Source: Branchiostoma floridae
Taxonomy: Eukaryota > Chordata > Leptocardii > Amphioxiformes > Branchiostomatidae
Length of the DNA stretch: 60,000 nucleotides
Direction: 5' to 3'
NCBI RefSeq assembly: GCF_000003815.2
Contig: NC_049980.1
Location: 1,827,960 to 1,887,959 of the forward strand
Shown: positions 30,201 through 42,200 of the stretch, in pieces
Layout: the number at the start of each line of letters is the position of its first letter
How positions within the stretch are numbered: position 1 is the stretch's first letter
Translations under genes and position numbers: made by a program
The notes under the pieces: model-generated
What the model was told of the DNA's origin: nothing
The model's input: the letters and a program-made list of their open reading frames with translations, nothing else
Database searches by the model: none

Positions 30201-33200
30201 GTAATCAAGAGCTGGAAGTATTATCTTGGATAGTCTGATGTTCAATAACATCAGATTATGTCATACCTGTGATGCGAAAACGTTCGATACGGCTGTTCCA
30301 GAACGTATGATAACTTTCCGTATAACACGGGTTCTAAGTTGTATCACACAGGCTTCCTTAGAGTAAAATCTATATATAGTGTATACTTAGTGAAAATGTC
30401 TGCGTTCATTGAATGATACTAATATCATTGACATTAATAAAAAAATGTTGCATTCTGGTATCATAAACACTTAAATGCCACACAAAGGTTCTCAGGGCAA
30501 CTCATATAATGACTTTGTTCTATTAAAAATAAAACTACATGTATTGTTAACTTATTCATTTTGGCGCTAACAGAAGGTACACATGCCTTGAATTAGAGCT
30601 GCGAGTCTTTGTCAGCGAATTTGCCAGCATTGCGCAAGGCAATATAAATCATTTTTGGTACATTTGATTTTGGCAGGGTCAGTTGAATTTTGAGACGATC
30701 GAGACAATATTACTTGGTTAGAAAGATTGGGTACTGAAATCATGTGCAACTTATTGCTGAGTGGTCAATTGATCATCATTCTCTCTTTAGTGGCCACATT
30801 TCTCCAGTCCCAAGTGGAGTTTATAAACAGGTTTGACTGTATATGTAAACAGGCAAGGTTATGTCAGAAATCTTTCATAAATCTTTTGCTTCAATGGAAT
30901 GGTCATCCAGGTATTTTCCATAGGATAAACAAAGTTGAACAAAAAAAAAACGCTCACCATATAGTATCCACCTATCCTGGTGGTCCTGGAACAAGCTGTT
31001 GCCTCATGAATCCATTATCCCCTCCTGTCTGGTCTGTGGCTCCATTTGTCCTTCCTGTCGGTCCCCGCTGCTCCGTTGGCCCCTCCTGTTGGTCTCAATG
31101 CTCTAACTGCCCCTCTTGTCCATCTCGAGGCCTGGACCACCCTTCCTGTTGCCCCGTGGCTCTTGGTACCTCTCCTGTCTGCCCCCGCTGGGAGCGACAG
31201 CAGAAGGGACCATTGGACAGCCACGGGACCATTGGAAAGCAGAGAAAAGGGGGCTTAAATTTCTGGTGCTTTTACTCTCTTAAGATTTAAGGTATCTTAA
31301 CAGAATACATTCATTTTACAAAGGTTCATTTACTCTATTTACTGTCTTAAGGTGCAAGAGTGCGTGTACAAGGGTACATGCAAGAGTGCGTGTACAAGGG
31401 TCCATTTACCCTCTTAAGGTGCAAGAGTGCATTTCACAAGGGCAAATTTACCCTCTTAAGGTGCAAGAGTGCATTTACCCTCTTAAGGTGCAAGGGTGCA
31501 TTTACATGGGCACAATTACTGTCTTAAGGTGCAAGAGTGCATTAACAAGGGTACATTTACCCTCTTAAGGTGCAAGAGTGCAATTACGAGGGTGCATTTA
31601 CCCTCTTAAGGTGCAAGAGTGCATTTACCCTCTTAAGGTGCAAGAGTGCATTTACATGGGCACAATTACTGTCTTAAGGTGCAAGAGTGCATTAACAAGG
31701 GTACATTTACCCTCTTAAGGTGCAAGAGTGCATTTACCCTCTTAGGGTGCAAGGGTGCATTAACAAGGGTACATTTACCCTCTTAAGGTGCAAGAGTGCA
31801 TTTAACCTCTTAAGGTGCAAGAGTGCATTTACGAGGGTGCATTTACCCTCTTAAGGTGCAAGAGTGCATTTACCCTCTTAGGGTGCAAGGGTGCATTAAC
31901 AAGGGTACATTTACCCTCTTAAGGTGCAAGAGTGCATTTAACCTCTTAAGGTGCAAGAGTGCATTTACGAGGGTGCATTTACCCTCTTAAGGTGCAAGAG
32001 TGCATTTACCCTCTTAAGGTGCAAGAGTGCATTTACATGGGCACAATTACTGTCTTAAGGTGCAAGGGTGCATTAACAAGGGTACATTTACCATGCTAAG
32101 GTGCAAGGGTGCATTGACCCTCTTAAGGTGCAAGAGTGCATTTACCCTCTTAAGGTGCAAGAGTGCATTTACCCTCTTAAGGTGCAAGAGTGCATTTACC
32201 TTCTTAAGGTGCAAGAGTGCGTGTACAAGGGCACATTTACCGTCTTAAGGTGAAAGGATGTGTTAACAAGGGTACATTTACCCTCCTAAGGTTTCAGGGA
32301 CAGTTAATTAGGTGATCTGAACTGCAATGGTGCGTTTGCATGGTACAGGTACATTGATGTCAGAAATTTTTCATAAATCCTTTGCTGCAATGGAGGGGTC
32401 ATCCTGGCATTTTACAAAGGAACCAACAAAACACTCACTTAAGTATCCACCTATCCTGGTGGTCCTGGCCCAAGCTGTTGCCTCATGAATCCATTATCCC
32501 CTCCTGTCTGGTCTGTGGCTCCATTTGTCCTTCCTGTCGGTCCCTGCTGCTCCTTTGGCCCCTCCTGTTGGTCTCAATGCTCTAACTGCCCCTCTTGTCC
32601 ATCTCGAGGCCTGGACCACCCTTCCTGTTGCCCCGTGGCTCTAGGTACCTCTCCTGTCTGCCCCCGCTGGGAGCGACAGCAGAAGGGACCATTGGACAGC
32701 CACGGGACCATTGGAAAGCAGAGAAAAGGGGGCTTAAATTTCTGGTACTTTTACTCTCTTAAGATTTAATGGTATCTTAACAGAATACATTCATTTTACA
32801 AAGGTTCATTTACTCTATTTACTGTCTTAAGGTGCAAGAGTGCGTGTACAAGGGTACATGCAAGAGTGCGTGTACAAGGGTCCATTTACCCTCTTAAGGT
32901 GCAAGAGTGCATTTCACAAGGGCAAATTTACCCTCTTAAGTTGGAAGGGTGCATTTACATGGGCACAATTACTGTCTTAAGGTACAAGAGTGCTTTTACG
33001 AGGGTACATTTACCCTCTTAAGGTGCAAGAGTGCATTTACCCTCTTAAGGTGCAAGAGTGCATTTTACAAGGGCAAATTTACCCTCTTAAGGTGCAAGAG
33101 TGCATTTACCCTCTTAAGGTGCAAGAGTGCATTTACCCTCTTAAGTTGCAAGGGTGCATTTACCCTCTTAAGGTGCAAGGGTGCATTTACATGGGCACAA

Positions 33201-36200
33201 TTACTGTCTTAAGGTGCAAGGGTGCATTAACAAGGGTACATTGACCCTCTTAAGGTGCAAGAGTGCATTTACCCTCTTAAGGTGCAAGGGTGCATTTACA
33301 TGGGCACAATTACTGTCTTAAGGTGCAAGGGTGCATTAACAAGGGTACATTTACCCTCTTAAGGTGCAAGAGTGCATTTACCCTCTTAAGGTGCAAGAGT
33401 GCATTTTACAAGGGCAAATTTACCCTCTTAAGGTGCAAGGGTGCATTTACCCTTTTAAGTTGCAAGGGTGCATTTACCCTCTTAAGGTGCAAGGGTGCAT
33501 TTACCCTCTTAAGGTGCAAGGGTGCATTTACATGGGCACAATTACTGTCTTAAGGTGCAAGGGTGCATTAACAAGGGTACATTTACCCTCTAAGGTGCAA
33601 GAGTGCATTTACCCTCTTAAGGTGCAAGGGTGCATTTACTATCGCACTATCGCACACCTGTGTCCGTCAGATGGAAGAAGTTTTTATTAGTAACAAGCTG
33701 GACTATCGCACACCTGTGTCCGTCAGATGGAAGACGTTTTTATTAGTACAAGCTGGACTATCGCACACCTGTGTCCATCAGATGGAAGACGTTTTTATTA
33801 GTACAAGCTGGACTATCGCACACCTGTCTGTCAGATGGAAGACGTTTTTATTAGTAACAAGCTGGACTATCACACACCTGTGTCCGTCAGATGGAAGACG
33901 TTTTATTAGTACAAGCTGGACTATCGCACACCTGTGTCCGTCAGATGGAAGACGTTTTTATTAGTACAAGCTGGACTATCGCACACCTGTGTCCGTCAGA
34001 TGGAAGACGTTTTTATTAGTACAAGCTGGACTATCGCACACCTGTCTGTCAGATGGAAGACGTTTTTATTAGTAACAAGCTGGACTATCGCACACCTGTG
34101 TCTGTCAGATGGAAGACGTTTTTATTAGTACAAGCTGGACTATCGCACACCTGTGTCCGTCAGATGGAAGACGTTTTTATTAGTACAAGCTGGACTATCG
34201 CACACCTGTCTGTCAGATGGAAGACGTTTTTATTAGTAACAAGCTGGACTATCGCACACCTGTGTCTGTCAGATGGAAGACGTTTTTATTAGTACAAGCT
34301 GGACTATCGCACACCTGTGTCCGTCAGATGGAAGACGTTTTTATTAGTACAAGCTGGACTATCGCACACCTGTGTCCGTCAGATGGAAGACGTTTTTATT
34401 AGTACAAGCTGGACTATCGCACACCTGTGTCCGTCAGATGGAAGACGTTTTTATTAGTACAAGCTGGACTATCGCACACCTGTGTCCGTCAGATGGAAGA
34501 CGTTTTTATTAGTACAAGCTGGACTATCGCACACCTGTGTCCGTCAGATGGAAGACATTTTTATTAGTACAAGCTGGACTATCGCACACCTGTGTCCGTC
34601 AGATGGAAGACGTTTTTATTAGTACAAGCTGGACTATCGCACACCTGTGTCCGTCAGATGGAAGACGTTTTTATTAGTACAAGCTGGACTATCGCACACC
34701 TGTGTCTGTCAGATGGAAGAAGTTTTTATTAGTACAAGCTGGACTATCGCACACCTGTGTCCGTCAGATGGAAGACGTTTTTATTAGTACAAGCTGGACT
34801 ATCGCACACCTGTGTCCGTCAGATGGAAGACGTTTTTATTAGTACAAGCTGGACTATCGCACACCTGTGTCTGTCAGATGGAAGAAGTTTTTATTAGTAC
34901 AAGCTGGACTATCACACACCTGTGTCTGTCAGATGGAAGAAGTTTTTATTGGTACAAGCTGGACTATCGCACACCTGTGTATGTCAGATGGAAGAAGTTT
35001 TTATTGGTACAAGCTGGACTATCGCACACCTGTGTATGTCAGATGGAAGAAGTTTTTATTAGTACAAGCTTGGATATCGCACACCTGTGTCTGTCAGATG
35101 GAAGAAATTATTAATAGTACTGTACTACAAGCTGGGCTATCGCAGACCTGTGTCTGTCAGAGAAAAGGAATTATTAGTTCAAGCTAGCCAAGGTGCACCT
35201 ACATGTCTTTTAGGGAAAAGAAGTAATTATTATAACAATTTAGGCTATCGCATACCTGTATCTAAAGAGAAGAGGTAATAATTAGAGCAAGATAGGTTAA
35301 ACACACACCTGTGTCTGTCTTAGAGAACAGGTAATTATTAGTACAAGCTAGGCTAAATGCACACCTGAGTCTGCCTGTAGGAACTCATTATTAGTACATG
35401 GCTTCAAGTTCAAAAAAGTTAGGTGGTATGCCTGTGAACCTTATCTACAAAAAGCAGAGCAACTCTGGATGGCTGCCATCTTTTTAAAGCACCTAGTCTT
35501 ATTATTAATGTAGGCTTATATTTTGAAATATATTTTACATACCAGTATTTGATCAGGAATATGTGTCTGAGAACCACAGTGGGTAGACGTCTGAAGACTG
35601 AACGGGCAGTCAGAAAATCTTCCACCTGGCATCTGCTTGGAGACATTGTAAAGGCCAGTTGATCTGCACAAGAGAGAGAACGTGCAAACATGACCAGATT
35701 TATAAACATTTGTTATTATCTTAGAATCATAATTATAACTTTCATAGCCTGATTTGATCATTGCTACATACAAAATACACCACAAAAGAAATTGTCACCT
35801 CAAACTGTGTGCCAATGATCCAAACATTATTCGGACAACCACATATTTGTTTAGGACTCAAAAGCCTACATATGGAACATGATATTTGTCTCTGGAACTC
35901 CTGATATTTTTGTGTCTGACTAGCCTGCGCTATATGCATATTAACCAGAAGTCCAGAACCCTGACACCCATTGAGTTATTGGGCAGGTGAAATTTTCTGG
36001 ACGAAAACAATAGAATTTATGTTCAGAAGCCAAAAAAAAAACTGTCAGCGACCAGATTTCAGCAGTGCAGATATGTATGTATGTAGAAAAACCTGGGCAT
36101 AAGGAAGTACTCCCATGGTAACTTGTGCAGCAGTTGTATGGTGGATTGACCCCATAACCACATAAACATCCCAGACTGTTGTCTTCCAGCCAGGAACAAT

Positions 36201-39200
36201 ATTGAGGGACAGATTAGCATAATAACTGTCACAAGATTCAAAANNNNNNNNNNNNNNNNNNNNNNNNNNNNNNNNNNNNNNNNNNNNNNNNNNNNNNNNN
36301 NNNNNNNNNNNNNNNNNNNNNNNNNNNNNNNNNNNNNNNNNNNNNNNNNNNNNNNNNNNNNNNNNNNNNNNNNNNNNNNNNNNNNNNNNNAACTTTGTTC
36401 AAATTTCAAATCAGCCCCGTCAAAATTTTATGAATTTAAAGTATCTAAATGTATCTAAACTATCCAACTTGAAAATGATGTCCTGACACAGATGAATTTT
36501 GCTTTTAGTTGGTGTCTACAAGCGAGGACTTGGTGTCTACCAACCAGTATAGTTTGGTTAGGCTGGGGGCTCTGTACATAAAACTTTCATTCATACAATG
36601 TCAATAGTATATCCTGGGCTTGGTTCATGTTCCAGCTAACTTCTTTATGTGTATTATCTGTTGTCTACAGATTTCAAAATGTTCAAACAAGGCTTGAAGA
36701 GTAACTTGCACTTTGTAATACTCTCCAAGCAGATGTTGATGGGAAAAAAAGTGACCTTTTCCTTATGGTGGTGATAGCTGACTCTGCTTGTAGTACCAGA
36801 CTCCCGCCTGGCTGAACAGAAATAGGAAACTTTGGCAAAGTTAAAAGCCTAGCAGGAGTTAATCGGCCTAGCCGTGAACTGACAGGCAGTGAGGAAATAG
36901 CCTCTGGCGGCTGCCTCCCCCAAGCGCACTTTTAACTCTGTCTAATTTCTACTATTAGACCACCAATCAGCTGTGGCTGGTACTAGTGGCAGAGGCACAA
37001 CTCTCCTTTGAATTTGATATCTGCCCTTAGTAAATACTGTATACATAAAGGCACATCAAAAACTTCTGGAGCCATACATCTGCTTGGAGAGTAGCCAAAT
37101 GGTGTAATTTATGGCTTTTGTACCAAGCAGTGGAAGTGCTGGATGTGGGTTACCTAGAGCTAGCATACTTACATAGAAAATAATGTGATCATGTTTGCCA
37201 AAGATGAATTAATGGATTGCTCCCGCAGCTTTTTCATGTCAATAGACTTGTACAACTTTATCAGTAATCAGAAATGATATCTCATTTCTGACTGCTGTAA
37301 CAGTGAAACAGTGAATATCCCCCTTTGGAGAAGTGAATCTCCCCTTTATGTCTATGGGTGGTCTTGTGTTTGAAAATGGAGCTCGAGTCCGCTACAGGAA
37401 GGCGTCCCTTTGTTTGGGTAGTTTTATGGCTCTGACCGTTCTTGTTTTGCTGAAGAATTCAACCTCATTCCATTCCCACAAATAACCCTCAAGAACTGTA
37501 CGACGAAAAGTATACAAATGCTAAAAGTTGAACGCTAAGTCAGTGATTCCCCACCAACATCTTTTAGAGCTTTTTTCCCCCTATAACCCATCACTGATCA
37601 GTTCTTGTCCTGCGAACATTCCCGGGTCTGCTGCAAAACTATTTTCTGGCTAGGGGTCTGTACCAGTATTACGTAGCGTTAGTCTGGCTGTATCTCTTAC
37701 TTGCTGTCTCTGTGCGATCAAACCTCCTTGGTCTGATGTACGACTAATAGCCGATACCAGGTTGTGCTGATCGCAAACAAATAGTGGAAGAAATTGGACA
37801 AATAAGTCATATAATTTATACGCCACCCATGTGGCCTAAGAATTTATCGAACGTTTGAGGTTCGACATGATTTATAGGTTTGTAACGATAACGGTAATCC
37901 ACTAACAATTCTAAGATCAGATGTAACGTTAACGTTACTTGAATTTGAAATGCTTGGAAGGAGTCCCAATATTCATTTTCAGATAATGACAGCCATATAC
38001 ACACATGCATGCTAAACTCCTGACAGTGACAGTAAGCTCCTGTCAAAAGTTTCCAAACCTGAGATTTAGAATAAGTTATCGGAATCAAACACTTACCTTG
38101 GGTAGTAACTGTAACACCGATTAATTTCTCTACAAAGCTCGAGTGAAGGTCTGTGCAGAATTCTTGTATGTTTTCGCCGTCGTCATTGTAACGTTAGCTG
38201 TACTGGGATGCGTCGAGTGCCTGCGTGCGTGTGCTCTTGCGTGTCTTCTGGGATCTTCTGGGTGGCCTTGCTTGCGGAATTTCACAAGTCCGCGCCATAA
38301 ACATGAAAGGTCGGGGGTCACTCTCGTACCTTGCTCGTACTCATGATCGCACGGCCGTTCGTAGGATAAGAACTTCCCTTCAACAAGACAACCTAGAGAG
38401 TCTACATAACGAAATCTTGACAACGCTTATCGGTAATTCATGATGGTCGGCACTACGTTGTATGTTGTATTGACTTGTTTTCTGCGGACGGTGGGAACGA
38501 GTTCGTTGGATTGTTCCATTGTATTCATGGGGAGTCCTTCGTAGCTACACAATCTGACTTTCGAAATTCGAGATTTTGGAACAAAGCAATAAGTTTTCAA
38601 TCAATAGCTTGGTAGAATCAAGCTAACAAGTTCGCTTCATGATCGATGTGCCGGTATTAAACGAGCCGAGAACAGCAGACCACAGTACAATATCTCACAT
38701 CCCACTGTATGGGGATGTCCCGTCGCCGTACAACAACAATACATGTCATACATGTCATACATGTACCACAAGGAGACTGGGTTCTACGCGGTAAAATATT
38801 GTGGAGTGTACTTGAAAAAAGGGAAAAACGTGATGAGAACAACCAGCAGAATGTCGAAGAAATTCTATCTACATCCGGCCTTTGAAATTCTATTTCAAAA
38901 TAGGGCCGTCAAGCGCGTAAACGTTACACGAACTAGAAAAACTTCAGAATCAATTCATCCAATCTTTTTTTTTAGTCTCGAAACCGGCATATTCCTACAC
39001 CATACAACTACACTTTGATTCCTTTCATCGTGCCACAAATTTCTACCCAGCCAGGCTTCTTGTATCTGTGGGCTACTTTATTAATATTAGTCTGGGCACA
39101 AGGAGGTTATATCACCTCCTTGCTTTATTTGGTCTCCAAGTAACGTTAGAAGTCGGTGGAGAAGATTGTCGGCGTTTTGTCATATCTCCCGTTTTGTCTC

Positions 39201-42200
39201 CTCACACCAGGAGACAGAAACGGGAGGTTATATGATCTATAACGTTATAGCCGGTATAACGCCCTTCGGCGTTTATCGAACCTGTATATTACACTATGTC
39301 AATACCACAGGGGCTTTCCCCGCAAAGACGTTTCCCCGTCAGATTTTTTTGGAGCATTCCCCGGGCCCGTTGTCATAGAGGATTCCCCGCCGTCGTTGGG
39401 ATTCCCCGTCTGGACTATTCCCCGTCATCATGGGGCGTTCCCCGTTAGAGAATTCCCCGTCGTTGTTAGAGCATTCCTCATCGGCATGCTTGTGGAAACA
39501 CCGATAAACACTGTTACATAGAAGCCTGTTATCCACACCGGGTAACCCCCCATCACAATAACTTCACTCTCTATAAAGGACTGAAGCTTGGTCCTGTTCA
39601 TCACATTACCGCTCTATGACAATACGATGATACTGATGAGTGTGATCATGGACAGTTTTATGACACATTGTCAAAGAATGAATAAGCGACGGTCAGACAG
39701 TTTTTCCCACCTAAGTTCAGAAGTTCAGAGAGAAGCGACAAATATGAGGACCCTCTCAGCACCTGATACTGTAAGTGGCAAAAAAAAAATCCCCAAATTT
39801 AACAATGTAAAGTAATGTATGCTCAAAGGGAAAATGAAGTATTGCGGGCACTTGTCCTACACACCTTCATACCGTTCATTTGGTTTCTATATATATATAT
39901 ACAAGGGCATAGGAGCAAAAAATATACATTTTAGTAAAAAATGGACAAACCCCCCAAATTAACTAATTTTAAAGTAACCTATGAAGAAAGTGTTGATGGG
40001 TTCCTATGCTCATATGTCCAATGCACCTCTGTGCCAAATTCAGGTATNNNNNNNNNNNNNNNNNNNNNNNNNNNNNNNNNNNNNNNNNNNNNNNNNNNNN
40101 NNNNNNNNNNNNNNNNNNNNNNNNNNNNNNNNNNNNNNNNNNNNNNNNNNNNNNNNNNNNNNNNNNNNNNNNNNNNNNNNNNNNNNNNNNNNNNNNNNNN
40201 NNNNNNNNNNNNNNNNNNNNNNNNNNNNNNNNNNNNNNNNNNNNNNNNNNNNNNNNNNNNNNNNNNNNNNNNNNNNNNNNNNNNNNNNNNNNNNNNNNNN
40301 NNNNNNNNNNNNNNNNNNNNNNNNNNNNNNNNNNNNNNNNNNNNNNNNNNNNNNNNNNNNNNNNNNNNNNNNNNNNNNNNNNNNNNCAAATGTCGTGCAA
40401 TAAAGTTTATTTATCTATTCATATTCTTGCGTTGGGATGAACAGGTGTTCTATGTATGGGTTTCGGTCCGGCCGTGAGGTTCGGTCCGGCTGTCATATTT
40501 GGAGTGATGATGCAATAACCAGGCGTGGCCTAAAAACTACGAATAATGTGCACAAGAAGTAAACTATGTCACTCTTCACCATCAGCGCGCGATGATCAAG
40601 GAATTCAATTGCCTGCATGAAATTGAAATTGCACATAGGTAATAGGTATAAAACTTACATTTGGAAAAATTTGGGGCGGAGTCGGGACCGATTCCCACGG
40701 CGGACCAAATATTATACAAAGGGCCGTGATATTCTGTCCGCCTTTGATAAAACGCAGTAACTTTCCGCAACCACTTCTGAAACTGCTTGAATGGCAATGT
40801 GATGACGTCCGAGTTGATAAACATACGCGGATCCAGAGGCAGAAATTGTTAGTTCGGGGTGCGGCACAGATATGACAGGCATGCCATCGCTCTCTGCGAT
40901 GTACATGGCGGAATAGTGAAGTTGCTTAGTTGTAGTCTTCCGTCGCCTCCTCCATAATTGTACGGCTGGTAGGGAATTCGATTCGCATTTAAGAGTGACT
41001 GTCCTTTGGTAAGTGCAAATTATGTCATAAATTTCCAGTCTCATAACTAGCTTCGTATTTTGTTACTGACATATCATGACATGAAATAGTTTAAAGCCTC
41101 CAACAAGCCTGCCATCTCGGTTGTGAGGAACTTTATATCTGGCAACTTGTTCATATAGGCCAGTGGTCAACAGGCATTCATATAGAGTTTAAGATACGAA
41201 GCAAAAAACAGCTGAGTGGTATATGATTGATGACCCTGTAGAATAATGGACCTGAAAAATTCATCGGTATTCATTGTACCACAAATGTCATACACAGAAA
41301 CACTCTCTTGGTAACGTGGAATTGACTCTATGCAGTTCCGGCACAGCATATAACGCCTGAGTTTAACATGCGGTGTGCCATGAATGTTCCGAGTTTTGCC
41401 GAACCATAAAGGGTTCTTTCTATTTTCTATGTCTGTATTAAATATATATATATATATATATATATATAAAGAGTACTTGTTGTAACTGTCAGACTAACAG
41501 CTGGCTACAAAGTCAATGACTTTCAATTCCTTACTAGAATATGCAGAAAATTGTATTTTAGTCCAATTGTATAATGGTGATGCATTTTACCACTTTTCAG
41601 AAATGCATTGTACAAAACAACTCCAGTGCCTATACAAGTGGTACTTTGAGCCCCTATATGTGGATGTCCCTCAGTCTGCCCAAAAGGAAATTGATTGATT
41701 AGCCACATCAATTGGATTTGTTGTGAACTTGGAAATGTTTGATTACCTTCGCCAGAATGGCTACGGTTATTTTTTGGGCTTGTGCGTCCGTCCGTCCGTC
41801 CGCCTGCTAACAATATAACTCGAGAAGCCTTGGATGGATCCTGATGATATTTGGTAGGGGTCGGGAAAACGAGGGTCAAGTTCGCTAATGGGACCCTAGC
41901 GGCTTGCTAATGTACTGCAGTGGAACTTCCATTTTTGATATCTCATGTTCTTGACATGCTGTGGTCGTGATTTTTGAGTGGTAGATAGCCAGAGAGTAAT
42001 ATTTAGAGAGTAATTGCTGTGAGTTTGAGCCCCCTAGCGGCTTTTATGGAACTACAGGCACCGGTTTCCTTTCAAACTTTAGACGAGAATGACTCGAGAA
42101 CGTGTTTACGGATCGACAAGATTTTTGGTATGTAGATAGAATGAGTGATGACTTACATAACCTGATACAAATTATGCAAATCAACAACGAATTTGCATAA

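Noticed and set aside
30727-31290. Pro/Cys-rich 187-residue frame, and Gly-rich minus reading with PGPPG
   Set aside because: Suggestive of a collagen-like exon, but G-X-Y triplets break after a few repeats and no flanking splice sites fit. Kept only as a finding about the duplicated segment.
33671-35187. Frames reading VRWKTFLLVQAGLSHTC-type repeats
   Set aside because: Three 55-bp units make 165 bases, so a frame cycles through all phases of a minisatellite. No evidence of a gene.
36059-40477. Frames running across the N gaps
   Set aside because: Artefacts of undefined bases.
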